Of a DNA stretch of 64,000 nt, positions 18,371 through 26,777 are shown piece by piece. This stretch comes from CALNYS01 sp942490855 (GTDB lineage Bacteria; Planctomycetota; Phycisphaerae; Phycisphaerales; UBA1924). The stretch lies in NCBI GenBank assembly GCA_942490855.1, contig CALNYS010000004.1, positions 310,001 to 374,000 of the forward strand, in the 5' to 3' direction. The notes under the pieces are model-generated. The model saw only the letters and a program-made list of their open reading frames with translations, made no database searches and was not told where the DNA came from. Made by a program: the position numbers and the translations under genes. The stretch's first letter is position 1; each line of letters opens with the position of its first letter.

Positions 18371-20272
18371 TTACGCCTTCGCGTCGTCTTCTTTCACCGA
18401 GTACTCGGCATCGATGACATCGTCGCCGCCCTCGGCGGGCGCGTCGCCGGCGCCGTCGGCGCGCTGCTCGCTCGCCGCGGCCTCGTAAACAGCCTTCCCG
18501 AGCTCCATCGAGTTCTTCTCGAGCTCGGCGAGCGAGTGCTCGATCGCGCTCGCGTTGTCTTCCTTAAGTGCAGCCTCGACAGCGGTCAACGAGTTTTCGA
18601 TCGTGCCGCGCGATTCGCTCGACACCTTGTCGCCGTGCTCTTCGAGGCTCTTGCGCGTCTGGTGCACCATCGCCTCGGCCTTGTTCTTGAGGTCCACGAG
18701 CTCGCGCCGCTTCTTGTCTTCCTCGGCGTGCTGCTCGGCCTCCTTGCGCATCCGCTCGATCTCGCCCTCGTCGAGGCCGCCCGAGTTCGTGATCTTGATG
18801 TCGGCCTGCTTGCCGGTGCCCTTGTCGGTCGCGGTGACCACGAGGATGCCGTTGGCGTCGAGCTTGAACTCGACCTCGATCTGGGGCATCCCGCGCGGCG
18901 CCGGGGCGATCCCCGACAGCTGGAAGTTGCCGAGCTTGCGGTTGTCGTTCGCGAACTCGCGCTCGCCCTGCGTCACGTTGATCTCGACGCTGGTCTGATT
19001 GTCCTGCGCCGTGGAGAACACCTTGCTCTTGCTCGTCGGGATCGTGGTGTTGCGCTCGATGATCGGCTCGACCACCCCGCCCATCACCTCGACCCCCAGC
19101 GTCAGCGGCGTGACGTCCAGCAGGAGCACGTCCTTGACGTCGCCCTGGAGCACGCCGCCCTGGATCGCGGCGCCGAGCGCGACGACCTCGTCGGGGTTGA
19201 CGCTCTTGTTGGGGTCCTTCCCGAAGATCTCCTTGCAGATCGTCTGGACCGCGGGCACGCGCGTCGAGCCGCCCACGAGGATGACCTCGTCGATCTTGCT
19301 CGGGTCGAGCTTCGCGTCCTTGAGCGCGTTGAGGCACGGGCCCTTCACGCGGTCGAGCAGCTTCCCGATCAGCGACTCGAACATCGCGCGGGTGATCGTC
19401 ATCTGCAGGTGCTTGGGGCCGTTCTCGTCGGCGGTGATGAAGGGCAGGTTGACGCTCGTCTCCTGCGCGCTCGAGAGCTCGCACTTGGCCTTCTCCGCCG
19501 CCTCTTTGAGGCGCTGGAGGGCCATCGCGTCGCTGCGGATGTCGATGCCCTCGCTCTTGCGGAACTCCTCGGCGAGGTGGTTGATCAGCGCCTCATCGAA
19601 GTCGTCGCCGCCCAGGTGCGTGTCGCCACCGGTCGCGAGCACCTCGAACACGCCGTCGCCGACGTCGAGGATCGACACGTCGAACGTGCCGCCGCCGAAG
19701 TCGAAGACCGCGATCTTCTCGTTCTTCTTGCTGTCGAGCCCGTACGCGAGCGCGGCCGCCGTCGGCTCGTTGATGATCCGCTCGACCGTCAGCCCGGCGA
19801 TCTCGCCGGCGTCCTTGGTCGCCTGGCGCTGCGCGTCGTTGAAGTACGCCGGGACCGTGATGACGGCCTTCTCAACAGGCTCGCCCAGGTAGTCCTCAGC
19901 GACCTTCTTGAGCTCCTGGAGGACGTACGCCGAGACCTGCGGCGGGGTCAGCTCCTTGCCCCGGGCCATGATCTTCACGAAGTCGGTCGCCCCGCCGGTC
20001 ACCTCGTAGGGGACCTGCTTCTCTTCGGACTCCACCTCGTTGTGACGACGCCCCATGAAGCGCTTCGCGGAGAAGATGGTGTTCTTGGGGTTGGTCACCT
20101 GCTGGTGGCGCGCCGGCTGACCGACGAGCGTCTCGCCCTTCTCGGTGAACGCGACGACAGAGGGCGTCGTGCGGCTCCCCTGGGCGTTGACGAGCACCTT
20201 GGGCTCCGATCCTTCCATCACCGCCACCACCGAGTTCGTGGTGCCGAGGTCGATTCCGATGATCTTGGGCAT
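18371..20272 (-). CDS. dnaK: Chaperone DnaK (Hsp70)
   Basis: 633 aa, normal length. The N-terminal ATPase opens with IIGIDLGTTNSVVAVMEG and includes VITVPAYFNDAQRQATKDAG, VFDFGGGTFDVSIL and ILVGGSTRVPAVQ. The substrate-binding domain starts near LLLDVTPLTLGVEVMGG. It ends in an acidic tail with DDVIDAEYSVKEDD. It is an ATP-driven folding chaperone of the cytoplasm. The start has an AGGAGT ribosome site. No grpE or dnaJ lies nearby and no CIRCE element is visible upstream, so its heat control is not shown by the sequence. Confidence 0.98.
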   Translation of the reverse strand: MPKIIGIDLGTTNSVVAVMEGSEPKVLVNAQGSRTTPSVVAFTEKGETLVGQPARHQQVTNPKNTIFSAKRFMGRRHNEVESEEKQVPYEVTGGATDFVKIMARGKELTPPQVSAYVLQELKKVAEDYLGEPVEKAVITVPAYFNDAQRQATKDAGEIAGLTVERIINEPTAAALAYGLDSKKNEKIAVFDFGGGTFDVSILDVGDGVFEVLATGGDTHLGGDDFDEALINHLAEEFRKSEGIDIRSDAMALQRLKEAAEKAKCELSSAQETSVNLPFITADENGPKHLQMTITRAMFESLIGKLLDRVKGPCLNALKDAKLDPSKIDEVILVGGSTRVPAVQTICKEIFGKDPNKSVNPDEVVALGAAIQGGVLQGDVKDVLLLDVTPLTLGVEVMGGVVEPIIERNTTIPTSKSKVFSTAQDNQTSVEINVTQGEREFANDNRKLGNFQLSGIAPAPRGMPQIEVEFKLDANGILVVTATDKGTGKQADIKITNSGGLDEGEIERMRKEAEQHAEEDKKRRELVDLKNKAEAMVHQTRKSLEEHGDKVSSESRGTIENSLTAVEAALKEDNASAIEHSLAELEKNSMELGKAVYEAAASEQRADGAGDAPAEGGDDVIDAEYSVKEDDAKA

Positions 20273-20585
20273 AGCTCTGACTCCTGAGTTCTGAGCCGGG
20301 GCGGGCCCGGCGTCCTCGGTACCCGATTACAAGCCCGGCGCCAGCGATACCGGGCCCTCACGCCCGTACAGGGGCCTCGCGGGAGCCTCGTGGGCGGTCG
20401 CGACCGAGAACGCTGCCAAACCGGCAGGGATCGCGCGACGTGAGGGCCCTGAGCCGCGATGACGCGGCTTCTGGAAGAGAAAGTCTTGTCCGGAGCGCGC
20501 CCTTGTGGTATGTCAAAGGGTTAGGACGCCGAGGACAGTCTGGGTCCGAATAAAACGCGTAAATACGCATACTCGAGGTTTTTCC
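20273..20585. other. Intergenic region between dnaK and the haem enzyme gene
   Basis: 313 bases without a gene, holding the divergent control regions of dnaK and the haem enzyme. A plus-strand promoter candidate is at 20486-20514. A 5-bp inverted repeat, GCGTA-AA-TACGC, lies at 20557-20568, 17 bases before the haem enzyme start, and could be a regulator site or part of the leader. Nothing else is recognised. Confidence 0.5.
20486..20514 (+). promoter_or_regulatory. Possible promoter of the haem enzyme gene
   Basis: TTGTCC, a 17-base spacer and TATGTC give a fair sigma-70-type match. The start point would lie near 20521, about 65 bases before the ATG. Confidence 0.4.
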
Positions 20586-22238
20586 ATGCACACCCGTTCC
20601 ATCGCCGTAGCCGCGCTGCTGCTCACCGCCGGAGCAGCCGTCGCGCAGGACGCCCCGCTCTTTGATCGTCCGTTCAACGGCGTGCCCACGGCACGGGAAG
20701 AAGGCTTCACCCGGATCGTCCCGACCGTGGGTGAACGGGGCGTCTCGGAACGCAACCTCGACCCCGGCGCGCTCCCCGATCGCTTCTCCGAGGACGTCGT
20801 CGTCGCCGCCGAGATGGGCATGACCGCCGGCTTCGCCTACTTCGGGCAGTTCATCGACCACGACGTCGACCTGACGCTCGAGGACGAGAAGTCCTTCCTC
20901 CTCCCCCCCTTCGTCAAGTCCATCGCCATCGTGGACGGGGACTTCATCAACCTCCGCACCCCCGGCCTCGATCTCGATTCCGTCTACGGCTACGGCCCCT
21001 TCGAGGGCTTCTCCGCCGACGAGGGCTGGTACGACCTCGACACCGGCGTCGGGCTCCGCTTCGTCTTCGGGACGGGCCCCTCCGGCGGTCACGACCACCA
21101 CCGCGACAGCGTCACCAACCGCGCCCTCATCGGCGATCACCGCAACGACGAGAACGGCCTCGTCGGGCAGATCCACCGCTCGTTCCAGCTCCTCCACAAC
21201 ACGACCGTGGACAAGATCCTCGAGCGCGACGCCATCGACGAGATGTCGCTGGTCCCCGACTCCCCCGAATGGTGGAACGTCTTCAACGAGGCCCGCAACT
21301 TCACCACCGCCTACTACCAGGGCATCGTCGGCAACGACTTCATGACCCGCATCACCGGACGCTCGCTCTTTGACGCGATGGACGACGTGGCCGAGCCTCT
21401 CGGCGCCCTCCCCGGGGGGCCCCAGATCCCCCTCGAATTCGCTCAGGCCGCCTACCGCCTGCACACCATCGTCCCCAACGAGATCCAGATCGGCTCCAAG
21501 GACTTCGTCAGCCCGATCGACCCGATCCTCCGATCGACCGTCCACTGGGGCTACCTCTTCGGCCCCCGCGCCGCCCCCGCCAGCCGCGTTGACACCGGCG
21601 TCAGCGCCGAGCTCCGCGACATCGTCAGCCTCACCATCCCCGGCGTCGGCGAGGTCAACCTCGACCTCGGCGAGATCAACCTCCTCCGCGGACGCGAGAT
21701 GACCACCCCCTCCGGCGAGGAGTACCTCTACTTCCTCAAGGACGAGCTCGGCATCGGGGCCCGCGCCGAGACCATCCGAGGCAAGCAGATCCTCAACTGG
21801 TCCTCCGGCGGCGTGATGTTCAACAACCCCGACGACGCCCCCATGATGGACGACCTCCTCGCGGAGAACACCGACCTCTGGGCCTACGTCATGGCCGAGG
21901 CCACGCTCAACAACGGCCTCCTCGGCCCCGTCGGCCAGGACATCCTCGAGCGCACCTTCGCCAACCTCCTCCTCTCCGACCCCTACAGCCTCGTCGGCGC
22001 CAACTCCAACCAGTTCACCGCCGCCCAGCTCGACTTCTTCAAGTCCGCCACCTTCGACGGCCTCCTCGGGATGATCTACATCCAAGGCGACCTCGATAAC
22101 AGCACCCGCGTCGACATGTCCGACCTGAGCATGTTCCTCGCCATGTGGGGCACCGACGATCTCGGCAGCGATATCGACGGCAACGGCGTCGTCGAAGCCA
22201 AGGACCTCGCCCACCTGCTCGTCAACTGGAGCGAGTGA
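20586..22238 (+). CDS. Secreted haem peroxidase / dioxygenase (animal peroxidase-COX superfamily) with dockerin-like tail
   Basis: 550 aa from the ATG at 20586, which begins a clear signal peptide (MHTRSIAVAALLLTAGAAVA, then Q). Longer starts would precede the signal. The catalytic domain belongs to the animal haem-peroxidase superfamily, with distal His92 in YFGQFIDHDVDLTL. The proximal segment reads EFAQAAYRLHTIVPNEIQIG with His293. Tyr290 lies three residues before that histidine, as the catalytic tyrosine does in cyclooxygenase and alpha-dioxygenase (Y-x-x-H-x-x-x-P). The last 50 residues hold two dockerin-type calcium loops (DLDNSTRVDMSDL and DIDGNGVVEAKDL), suggesting extracellular anchoring. 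Likely reaction: peroxide use or fatty-acid oxygenation. It is followed by a hairpin terminator. Confidence 0.85.
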   Translation: MHTRSIAVAALLLTAGAAVAQDAPLFDRPFNGVPTAREEGFTRIVPTVGERGVSERNLDPGALPDRFSEDVVVAAEMGMTAGFAYFGQFIDHDVDLTLEDEKSFLLPPFVKSIAIVDGDFINLRTPGLDLDSVYGYGPFEGFSADEGWYDLDTGVGLRFVFGTGPSGGHDHHRDSVTNRALIGDHRNDENGLVGQIHRSFQLLHNTTVDKILERDAIDEMSLVPDSPEWWNVFNEARNFTTAYYQGIVGNDFMTRITGRSLFDAMDDVAEPLGALPGGPQIPLEFAQAAYRLHTIVPNEIQIGSKDFVSPIDPILRSTVHWGYLFGPRAAPASRVDTGVSAELRDIVSLTIPGVGEVNLDLGEINLLRGREMTTPSGEEYLYFLKDELGIGARAETIRGKQILNWSSGGVMFNNPDDAPMMDDLLAENTDLWAYVMAEATLNNGLLGPVGQDILERTFANLLLSDPYSLVGANSNQFTAAQLDFFKSATFDGLLGMIYIQGDLDNSTRVDMSDLSMFLAMWGTDDLGSDIDGNGVVEAKDLAHLLVNWSE

Positions 22239-22290
22239 GCGAACAAGCACCGATAACCACGCGGTCTCCGCCGCGTTTCGTTGAAAAACT

Positions 22291-22323
22291 ACGAGCCGCC
22301 CGGGAACACCCCGGGCGGTTCGT
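22291..22323 (+). terminator. Hairpin terminator after the haem enzyme gene
   Basis: A 14-bp stem (22291-22304 with 22310-22323, one G-U pair) closes a 5-base loop 52 bases after the stop codon. The trailing sequence GTGTGTTTC is only moderately T-rich. Confidence 0.65.
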
Positions 22324-22420
22324 GTGTTTCAAGAGACGACGGTTTACTATCTAGCGGGAGACTTACGCGCCGCGCGACCGCGACGCCCCCCCGCGACACA
22401 CCCCACAGGAGCATCTCACT

Positions 22421-23764
22421 ATGAAACCTCGACACGGAGCCATCTCCTCCACCCTCCTCACGCTCGCGGGCGCCCTCGGCCTCAGCGCCGCCGGCCTCAG
22501 CGTCGTCACCGGCGTCACCCCCTGCAGCCTCGTCGGCTCGTGCGACACCGCCGCCGCCCCCGTCGCGACCACCGTCGCCGGGACCTGCGACAGCGACGCC
22601 AAGACCGTCAAGGCCGCGAACTCCGAAGACTGTTCGTCCAAGACCGAGTGCGCCGGCGAGACCGGCCTGACGCTCGTCTCCGACACCGCCGCCGAGGCCG
22701 ACTGCGCCTCCAAGGCCGCCTGCGGCACGACCGCCACCGCGGTCGCCGCCTCCAGCGAGTGCGCCACCGCCTGCTCCGACGAGGCCAAGGCCGTCGCCGT
22801 GAGCGCGACCAGCAGCGACTGCAAGAGCGAATGCCCCGGCGAAGCCAAGGCCGTCGCCGTCAACGCCTCGAGCGAGTGCTCCTCCTCGAAGGACTGCTCC
22901 GGTGAAGCCGTCGCGGTCGCCGTCAACGCCAGCTCCTGCCAGTCCGAGTGCTCCGGCGACGCCAAGGCGATCGCGGTGAACGCCTCCGACGCCGACTGCA
23001 AGGGCGGCGCCTGCGCCACCGAGGCCGCCGACGCCGACTGCTCCGGCCCCTGCGCCGGCGAGGCCAAGGCGATCGCCGTCAACGCCGCCGCCACCGACTG
23101 CGCCACCGCCTGCTCGGGCGACGCCAAGGCTGTCGCCGTCGGCGATTCCTCCGAGTGCGCCGGCGAGTGCGCCGAAGGCACCGCGACCCTCCCCGTCGCC
23201 GTGGGCGCCTTCAACACCGCCTGCCCCTACAGCGGCAACGCCGTCAAGGCCGACGTCGTCTCCTCCTACAACGGCATGAACGTCAACTTCTGCTGCAACG
23301 GCTGCAAGGGCCGCTTCGAGAAGGCCGACGCCGACACCAAGCTCCAGCTCGTCTCCAAGGTCGTCTCCCCCATCGACGACACCTGCTGCGACAAGCCCGT
23401 TGACGCCTCCACCATGGCCGTCGTCCAGGGCTTCCCCGTCGCCTTCTGCAAGTCCGCCTGCGCCGAGATGGTCGCGAACGCCCCCGCCGAGAAGCAGGCC
23501 GCCTTCGTCGCCAACCACATCAAGACCGTCAACGCCGACTGCTGCGGCACCCCCGCCACGGAAGCCAAGATGGTCGGCTTCCACCACGGCAAGGCCGTCG
23601 CCCTCTGCGGCGAGAAGTGCGCCGAGCACTTCAACGCCGCCTCCGCTGAGAAGAAGGACGCCTGGGTCGCCAAGATGGTCAACAACTCCGGCAAGGGCGA
23701 GTGCGCCTCGGAGTGCGATGACAAGGCCAAGGGCGAGTGCGGCGCCAACTGCCCCCACGCCTGA
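22421..23764 (+). CDS. Exported cysteine-repeat protein with three YHS/TRASH-like modules
   Basis: 447 aa. The N-terminus (MKPRHGAISSTLLTLAGALG and on to about residue 30) is a signal peptide or anchor. Residues of about 33-265 are degenerate units of about 19-21 residues with consensus [DE]C-x(2-5)-C-x-GEAKAVAVNASS, giving two cysteines per unit. From residue 268 there are three metal-site-like modules. The first, starting ACPYSGNAVKADV and ending FCCNGCKGRFEKAD, looks like a YHS/TRASH domain. The second (DDTCCDKPVDAS ... AFCKSACAEM) and third (NADCCGTPATEA ... ALCGEKCAEHF) are diverged copies. I count 39 cysteines. The likely role is metal binding or disulfide cross-linking outside the cytoplasm; I know no named family for the repeat part. 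Flanking terminators make it monocistronic. Confidence 0.85.
   Translation: MKPRHGAISSTLLTLAGALGLSAAGLSVVTGVTPCSLVGSCDTAAAPVATTVAGTCDSDAKTVKAANSEDCSSKTECAGETGLTLVSDTAAEADCASKAACGTTATAVAASSECATACSDEAKAVAVSATSSDCKSECPGEAKAVAVNASSECSSSKDCSGEAVAVAVNASSCQSECSGDAKAIAVNASDADCKGGACATEAADADCSGPCAGEAKAIAVNAAATDCATACSGDAKAVAVGDSSECAGECAEGTATLPVAVGAFNTACPYSGNAVKADVVSSYNGMNVNFCCNGCKGRFEKADADTKLQLVSKVVSPIDDTCCDKPVDASTMAVVQGFPVAFCKSACAEMVANAPAEKQAAFVANHIKTVNADCCGTPATEAKMVGFHHGKAVALCGEKCAEHFNAASAEKKDAWVAKMVNNSGKGECASECDDKAKGECGANCPHA
22517..23220 (+). repeat. Coding repeat: two-cysteine GEAKAVAVNASS units
   Basis: About ten in-frame units of roughly 57-63 bases. The best copies (about 22740-22985 and 23040-23150) share GA(A/C)GCCAAGGC(C/G)(G/A)TCGC. 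Spacing varies by a few codons, and two units are worn down. The pattern indicates tandem duplication followed by drift. Confidence 0.75.
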
Positions 23765-23796
23765 TCCAACCCTCCCCAACTCGTAGGATGCTCACG

Positions 23797-23831
23797 CGCC
23801 CCGGCGGCCTCCACCGCCGGGGCGTTCTTTT
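23797..23831 (+). terminator. Rho-independent terminator after the cysteine-repeat gene
   Basis: A perfect 11-bp stem, CGCCCCGGCGG / CCGCCGGGGCG, with a 6-base loop is followed by TTCTTTT. It starts 33 bases after the stop codon and just precedes the EVE gene. Confidence 0.92.
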
Positions 23832-23846
23832 GCCCACAATGAACCC

Positions 23847-24278
23847 ATGACCACCTTCCTCCTCAAAACCGAACCCGACGACTACAGCTACGCCGACCTC
23901 GCCCGTGACGGATCAACCATCTGGGACGGCGTCGCGAACCCCACCGCGTGCCAGAACATGCGCGAAGCGAAGCCCGGCGACGAGGCGTTCATCTACCACA
24001 CCGGGAACGAAAAACGCATCGCCGGCCTCGCCCGCATCACCAGCGCCCCCTACGCCGACCCCAAACGCCCCGACCTCACCAAGACCGGCGCCATCAAGTT
24101 CGTCGTCTTCGACATCGAACCGATCGCCGAGGCAACGAACGAACTCACGCTCAAAGACATCAAGGCCGACGAGCGCTTCGACGATTTTTTACTCGTGAAA
24201 CAAGGCCGTCTCAGCGCGCTGCCCGTGCCGAGGAAGCTCGACACGCTGCTGCGCAAGATGGCGGGGTTGCCGGCCTAG
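23847..24278 (+). CDS. EVE-domain protein
   Basis: 143 aa, essentially one EVE domain (PUA-like fold). The start MTTFLLKTEPDDYSYADLAR, then IWDGVANPTACQNMR, GDEAFIYHTGNEKRIAGLA and the C-terminal LSALPVPRKLD are typical. EVE domains are known or proposed to read modified bases in DNA or RNA; no substrate is established for this stand-alone type. Its stop codon shares bases with the stop of the convergent phosphatase gene. Confidence 0.95.
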   Translation: MTTFLLKTEPDDYSYADLARDGSTIWDGVANPTACQNMREAKPGDEAFIYHTGNEKRIAGLARITSAPYADPKRPDLTKTGAIKFVVFDIEPIAEATNELTLKDIKADERFDDFLLVKQGRLSALPVPRKLDTLLRKMAGLPA

Positions 24279-25399
24279 CCGACGCGCTGGATGACGAGCA
24301 CGCTGCGGTCGTCCGCAGCGGGACCGTGTGCGCTCACTCGCTCGAGAAGCGCGGGAATCAGCCCGTCGAGCGATGTTTCCCGAGCGGATCCGAGGCAAGC
24401 CAGCGCCCCGCTGACACCCAGTTCCTGGCCGTCAGAATTCTGTGCTTCGGTCAGGCCGTCGGTGTACACCACCGCGCGTTCCCCGACCCGCAGCTCGAAG
24501 GGCGTGACGACCGCGTCCTGATTAGCCACGACTCCGAGAGGCAGCGCCTCGTTCTCGACCTCCTCGATCCCGCCGTCCTCGCGCAGGATGTACAGCGGCA
24601 GGTGCCCGGCAAGCGCGACCCAGCAGCGCCCCTGCTCACCGAGCTTCAGCGCGCACCCGGTCGCGAACATCGAGCTCTCGGTCGTCGCGTGCAGCGTGCT
24701 GTCGATCGCGCGAACGATCCTGCCCAGGTCGTCGCTCGGGGCGCTCGCGTGCAGCGCGCTCTTGAGCATCGCCATGACGACGCCCGCACGCACGCCGTGA
24801 CCCGAAACATCCGCGAGAACCGCGATCGCGCCCGAGGGCGTCGAGACCAGATCGACGAGATCGCCGCCCATCTCCCCGCTCGGCAGCGACACGGCGCGGA
24901 CCTCATACCCCCCCACGCGTTGGGCGATCTCGGGCGCCAACGTCGCATGCAACCGCTGCGCGAGCCCTAATTCCACGCGCATCCGGAACGCCTTGGCACC
25001 CTCGCCAACGACGAAGAAGACGAAACACACGTACCCCGCGACGAGCAGGCCCACTACCAGCAGGTTGTGCCACTGCACGTTCCCGACCGCGAACCCGATC
25101 ACGTCGCTCGCTTGGAAGGCGAACGCCGTGCTGATCGTGATCTGGTACGGGACCGTCAGCCAGAGCAACCGCACGCTGTACGTAAAACTCGCCAGCCACA
25201 GCACCGCGCCCAGACCGGAAAGGGCCAGCCACGCCACAAACACCGCCGACTGCCCGTCACGCGCAAACTGCGCCACGAACAACGGCATCACCGGTGCAAA
25301 CATCAGAAACACTGCGGCGGCGAAAAACCAGCGCGATCGCGCGGGCAACGCCCGGAGGAACGGCTCACGGGATGTCCGCGTGTTAGGCGCGGGAGGCAT
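24275..25399 (-). CDS. Membrane-bound SpoIIE-type Ser/Thr phosphatase (PPM family)
   Basis: 374 aa. The first 145 residues carry about four or five membrane helices (RWFFAAAVFLMFAPVMPLFV, then four more to VVGLLVAGYVCFVFFVVG). The C-terminal SpoIIE/PP2C domain keeps its metal-binding acids: GEMGGDLVDLV, LADVSGHGVRAGV, VVYTDGLTEAQNSDGQ and DDRSVLVIQR. It should dephosphorylate phosphoserine/threonine proteins such as anti-sigma antagonists, on the cytoplasmic side. No receiver or PAS domain is present, so the membrane part may be the sensor. The 5' end overlaps lipA by 17 bp, which points to one transcript; the start used is the first ATG. Confidence 0.9.
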   Translation of the reverse strand: MPPAPNTRTSREPFLRALPARSRWFFAAAVFLMFAPVMPLFVAQFARDGQSAVFVAWLALSGLGAVLWLASFTYSVRLLWLTVPYQITISTAFAFQASDVIGFAVGNVQWHNLLVVGLLVAGYVCFVFFVVGEGAKAFRMRVELGLAQRLHATLAPEIAQRVGGYEVRAVSLPSGEMGGDLVDLVSTPSGAIAVLADVSGHGVRAGVVMAMLKSALHASAPSDDLGRIVRAIDSTLHATTESSMFATGCALKLGEQGRCWVALAGHLPLYILREDGGIEEVENEALPLGVVANQDAVVTPFELRVGERAVVYTDGLTEAQNSDGQELGVSGALACLGSARETSLDGLIPALLERVSAHGPAADDRSVLVIQRVG

Positions 25400-26480
25400 C
25401 GATCAGCGACTCCACCCTCGCCAGCTTCCGACGCGCCTCGATGTCCGTCAGCGCGTTCGCCTGGATGTCGGCGTGGTAGCTCGAGCGCACCATCGGGCCG
25501 CTCTCGACGACCTTGAACCCGCGGGCCAGCCCCTGCTCCTCGAACCGCTTGAACGTGTCGGGCTCGACGAAGCGGTCGATCGGCAGGTGGTTCGGCGTGG
25601 GCTGGAGGTACTGCCCGATCGTCAGGATGTCGCACCCCGAGCGCTCGATCACCTCGTCCATCAGCTCCAGCACTTCCTCGTCGCGCTCGCCGATGCCGAC
25701 CATGATGCCCGTCTTCGCGACGAGCCCGGCGTCCTTCGTGCGCTTGAGCAGCTCGACCGAGCGGTCGAACTTCGCCTGCGGGCGCACGGCGGGGTACATG
25801 CGCCGCACCGTCTCGAGGTTGTGGTTGAGGATCTCGGGGCGGGCGTCGATCACCTTCTGCAGCGCGTCCCAGTCGCCGAGGAAGTCGGGGATCAGCGTCT
25901 CGATCGAGAGGCCCGGGCACGCGGCGCGCGAGCGCACGACCGTCTCGGCCCAGAGCCCCGCGCCGCCGTCGGGCAGCTCGTCGCGGTTGACGCTGGTGAT
26001 GACGATGTGCTTGAGCCCCGCGTCCTCGACCATGATCTTCACGGACTCGGCGACGCGGCGCGGCTCGTCGGTGTCGAGCACCGGCGGGCGTCCCGTCTTG
26101 ACGTTGCAGAACCCGCACGCGCGGGTGCAGGTGTCGCCCAGGATCATGATGGTCGCGACGCCGCGGGCCCAGCACTCGCCCATGTTGGGGCACCCGGCTT
26201 CCTCGCAGACCGTAAAGAGCTTGTGCTCGCGCATCACGTTGCGGACGCGCTCGAAGCCCTCGCCGCCGGGGAGCTTGGCCCGCAGCCACTTGGGCTTGCG
26301 CTTGGCCTGGGGGATCTGCTTCGCCCCGCCGGAGTTGTTCAGGACCATTCCCGTGAGGCTGAGCGTGGGGGCGTCGAGCCGCCGGACGGGGTCGCCGCCG
26401 GCCGGCCGCGGGTGTCGGGCCAGTCCCTTGTGCCCGGGACGGGGGCTGGCGGGGGCGTCGTTGGGGGAAGGCGTGGTCAT
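25383..26480 (-). CDS. lipA: Lipoyl synthase
   Basis: 365 aa from the ATG at 26480; a longer in-frame start would add 32 residues of low-quality sequence. It has both iron-sulfur sites: the auxiliary motif CEEAGCPNMGEC and the radical SAM motif CTRACGFC. LipA inserts two sulfurs into protein-bound octanoate to make the lipoyl cofactor of 2-oxoacid dehydrogenases and the glycine cleavage system. TSVNRDELPDGG and LNHNLETVRRMYP are family hallmarks. No lipB is adjacent. The phosphatase gene overlaps its end. Confidence 0.97.
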   Translation of the reverse strand: MTTPSPNDAPASPRPGHKGLARHPRPAGGDPVRRLDAPTLSLTGMVLNNSGGAKQIPQAKRKPKWLRAKLPGGEGFERVRNVMREHKLFTVCEEAGCPNMGECWARGVATIMILGDTCTRACGFCNVKTGRPPVLDTDEPRRVAESVKIMVEDAGLKHIVITSVNRDELPDGGAGLWAETVVRSRAACPGLSIETLIPDFLGDWDALQKVIDARPEILNHNLETVRRMYPAVRPQAKFDRSVELLKRTKDAGLVAKTGIMVGIGERDEEVLELMDEVIERSGCDILTIGQYLQPTPNHLPIDRFVEPDTFKRFEEQGLARGFKVVESGPMVRSSYHADIQANALTDIEARRKLARVESLIDASRA

Positions 26481-26641
26481 GAGAAAGGCAGTGTACGCGC
26501 CCCGGGGAGGCGATATTGGCGAACTCTGGCATCTCCGGGGTCGTCTTATCGCTGCCTGAGGCATGAAAAGGGGCAAGGTGGGTCAACTTGGACGTTCCGC
26601 CGACCGATTCCCGAAGGTGCATCCGTCGCGCCAGTTCGGCG

Positions 26642-26669
26642 TTGACACGTTGTCAGTGAGTGGTAGCCT
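26642..26669 (+). promoter_or_regulatory. Promoter of the exopolysaccharide operon
   Basis: TTGACA, a 16-base spacer and TAGCCT lie 108 bases before the Wza-like GTG. The leader contains a 7-bp hairpin (GGCCCGC / GCGGGCC near 26719-26739) and an AAGGAG ribosome site at 26764-26769. Confidence 0.75.
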
Positions 26670-26777
26670 GCGCGACCCGTCATTCTGGGACGTCGCAGGG
26701 ACCCAGAGGAAGTCAACAGGCCCGCCCGCGCCGCGGGCCGCTTTCGGGGTCACCCCCGACCGCAAGGAGAGCGCGCC

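Noticed and set aside
20358..22250. Minus-strand open frame of 630 codons opposite the haem enzyme
   Set aside because: No recognisable domain, very high V/E/G/D content, and it lies opposite a clear catalytic protein; a GC-driven shadow.
22517..23220. CRISPR-like array
   Set aside because: The repeats are coding, in frame, degenerate and have no unique spacers of constant length.
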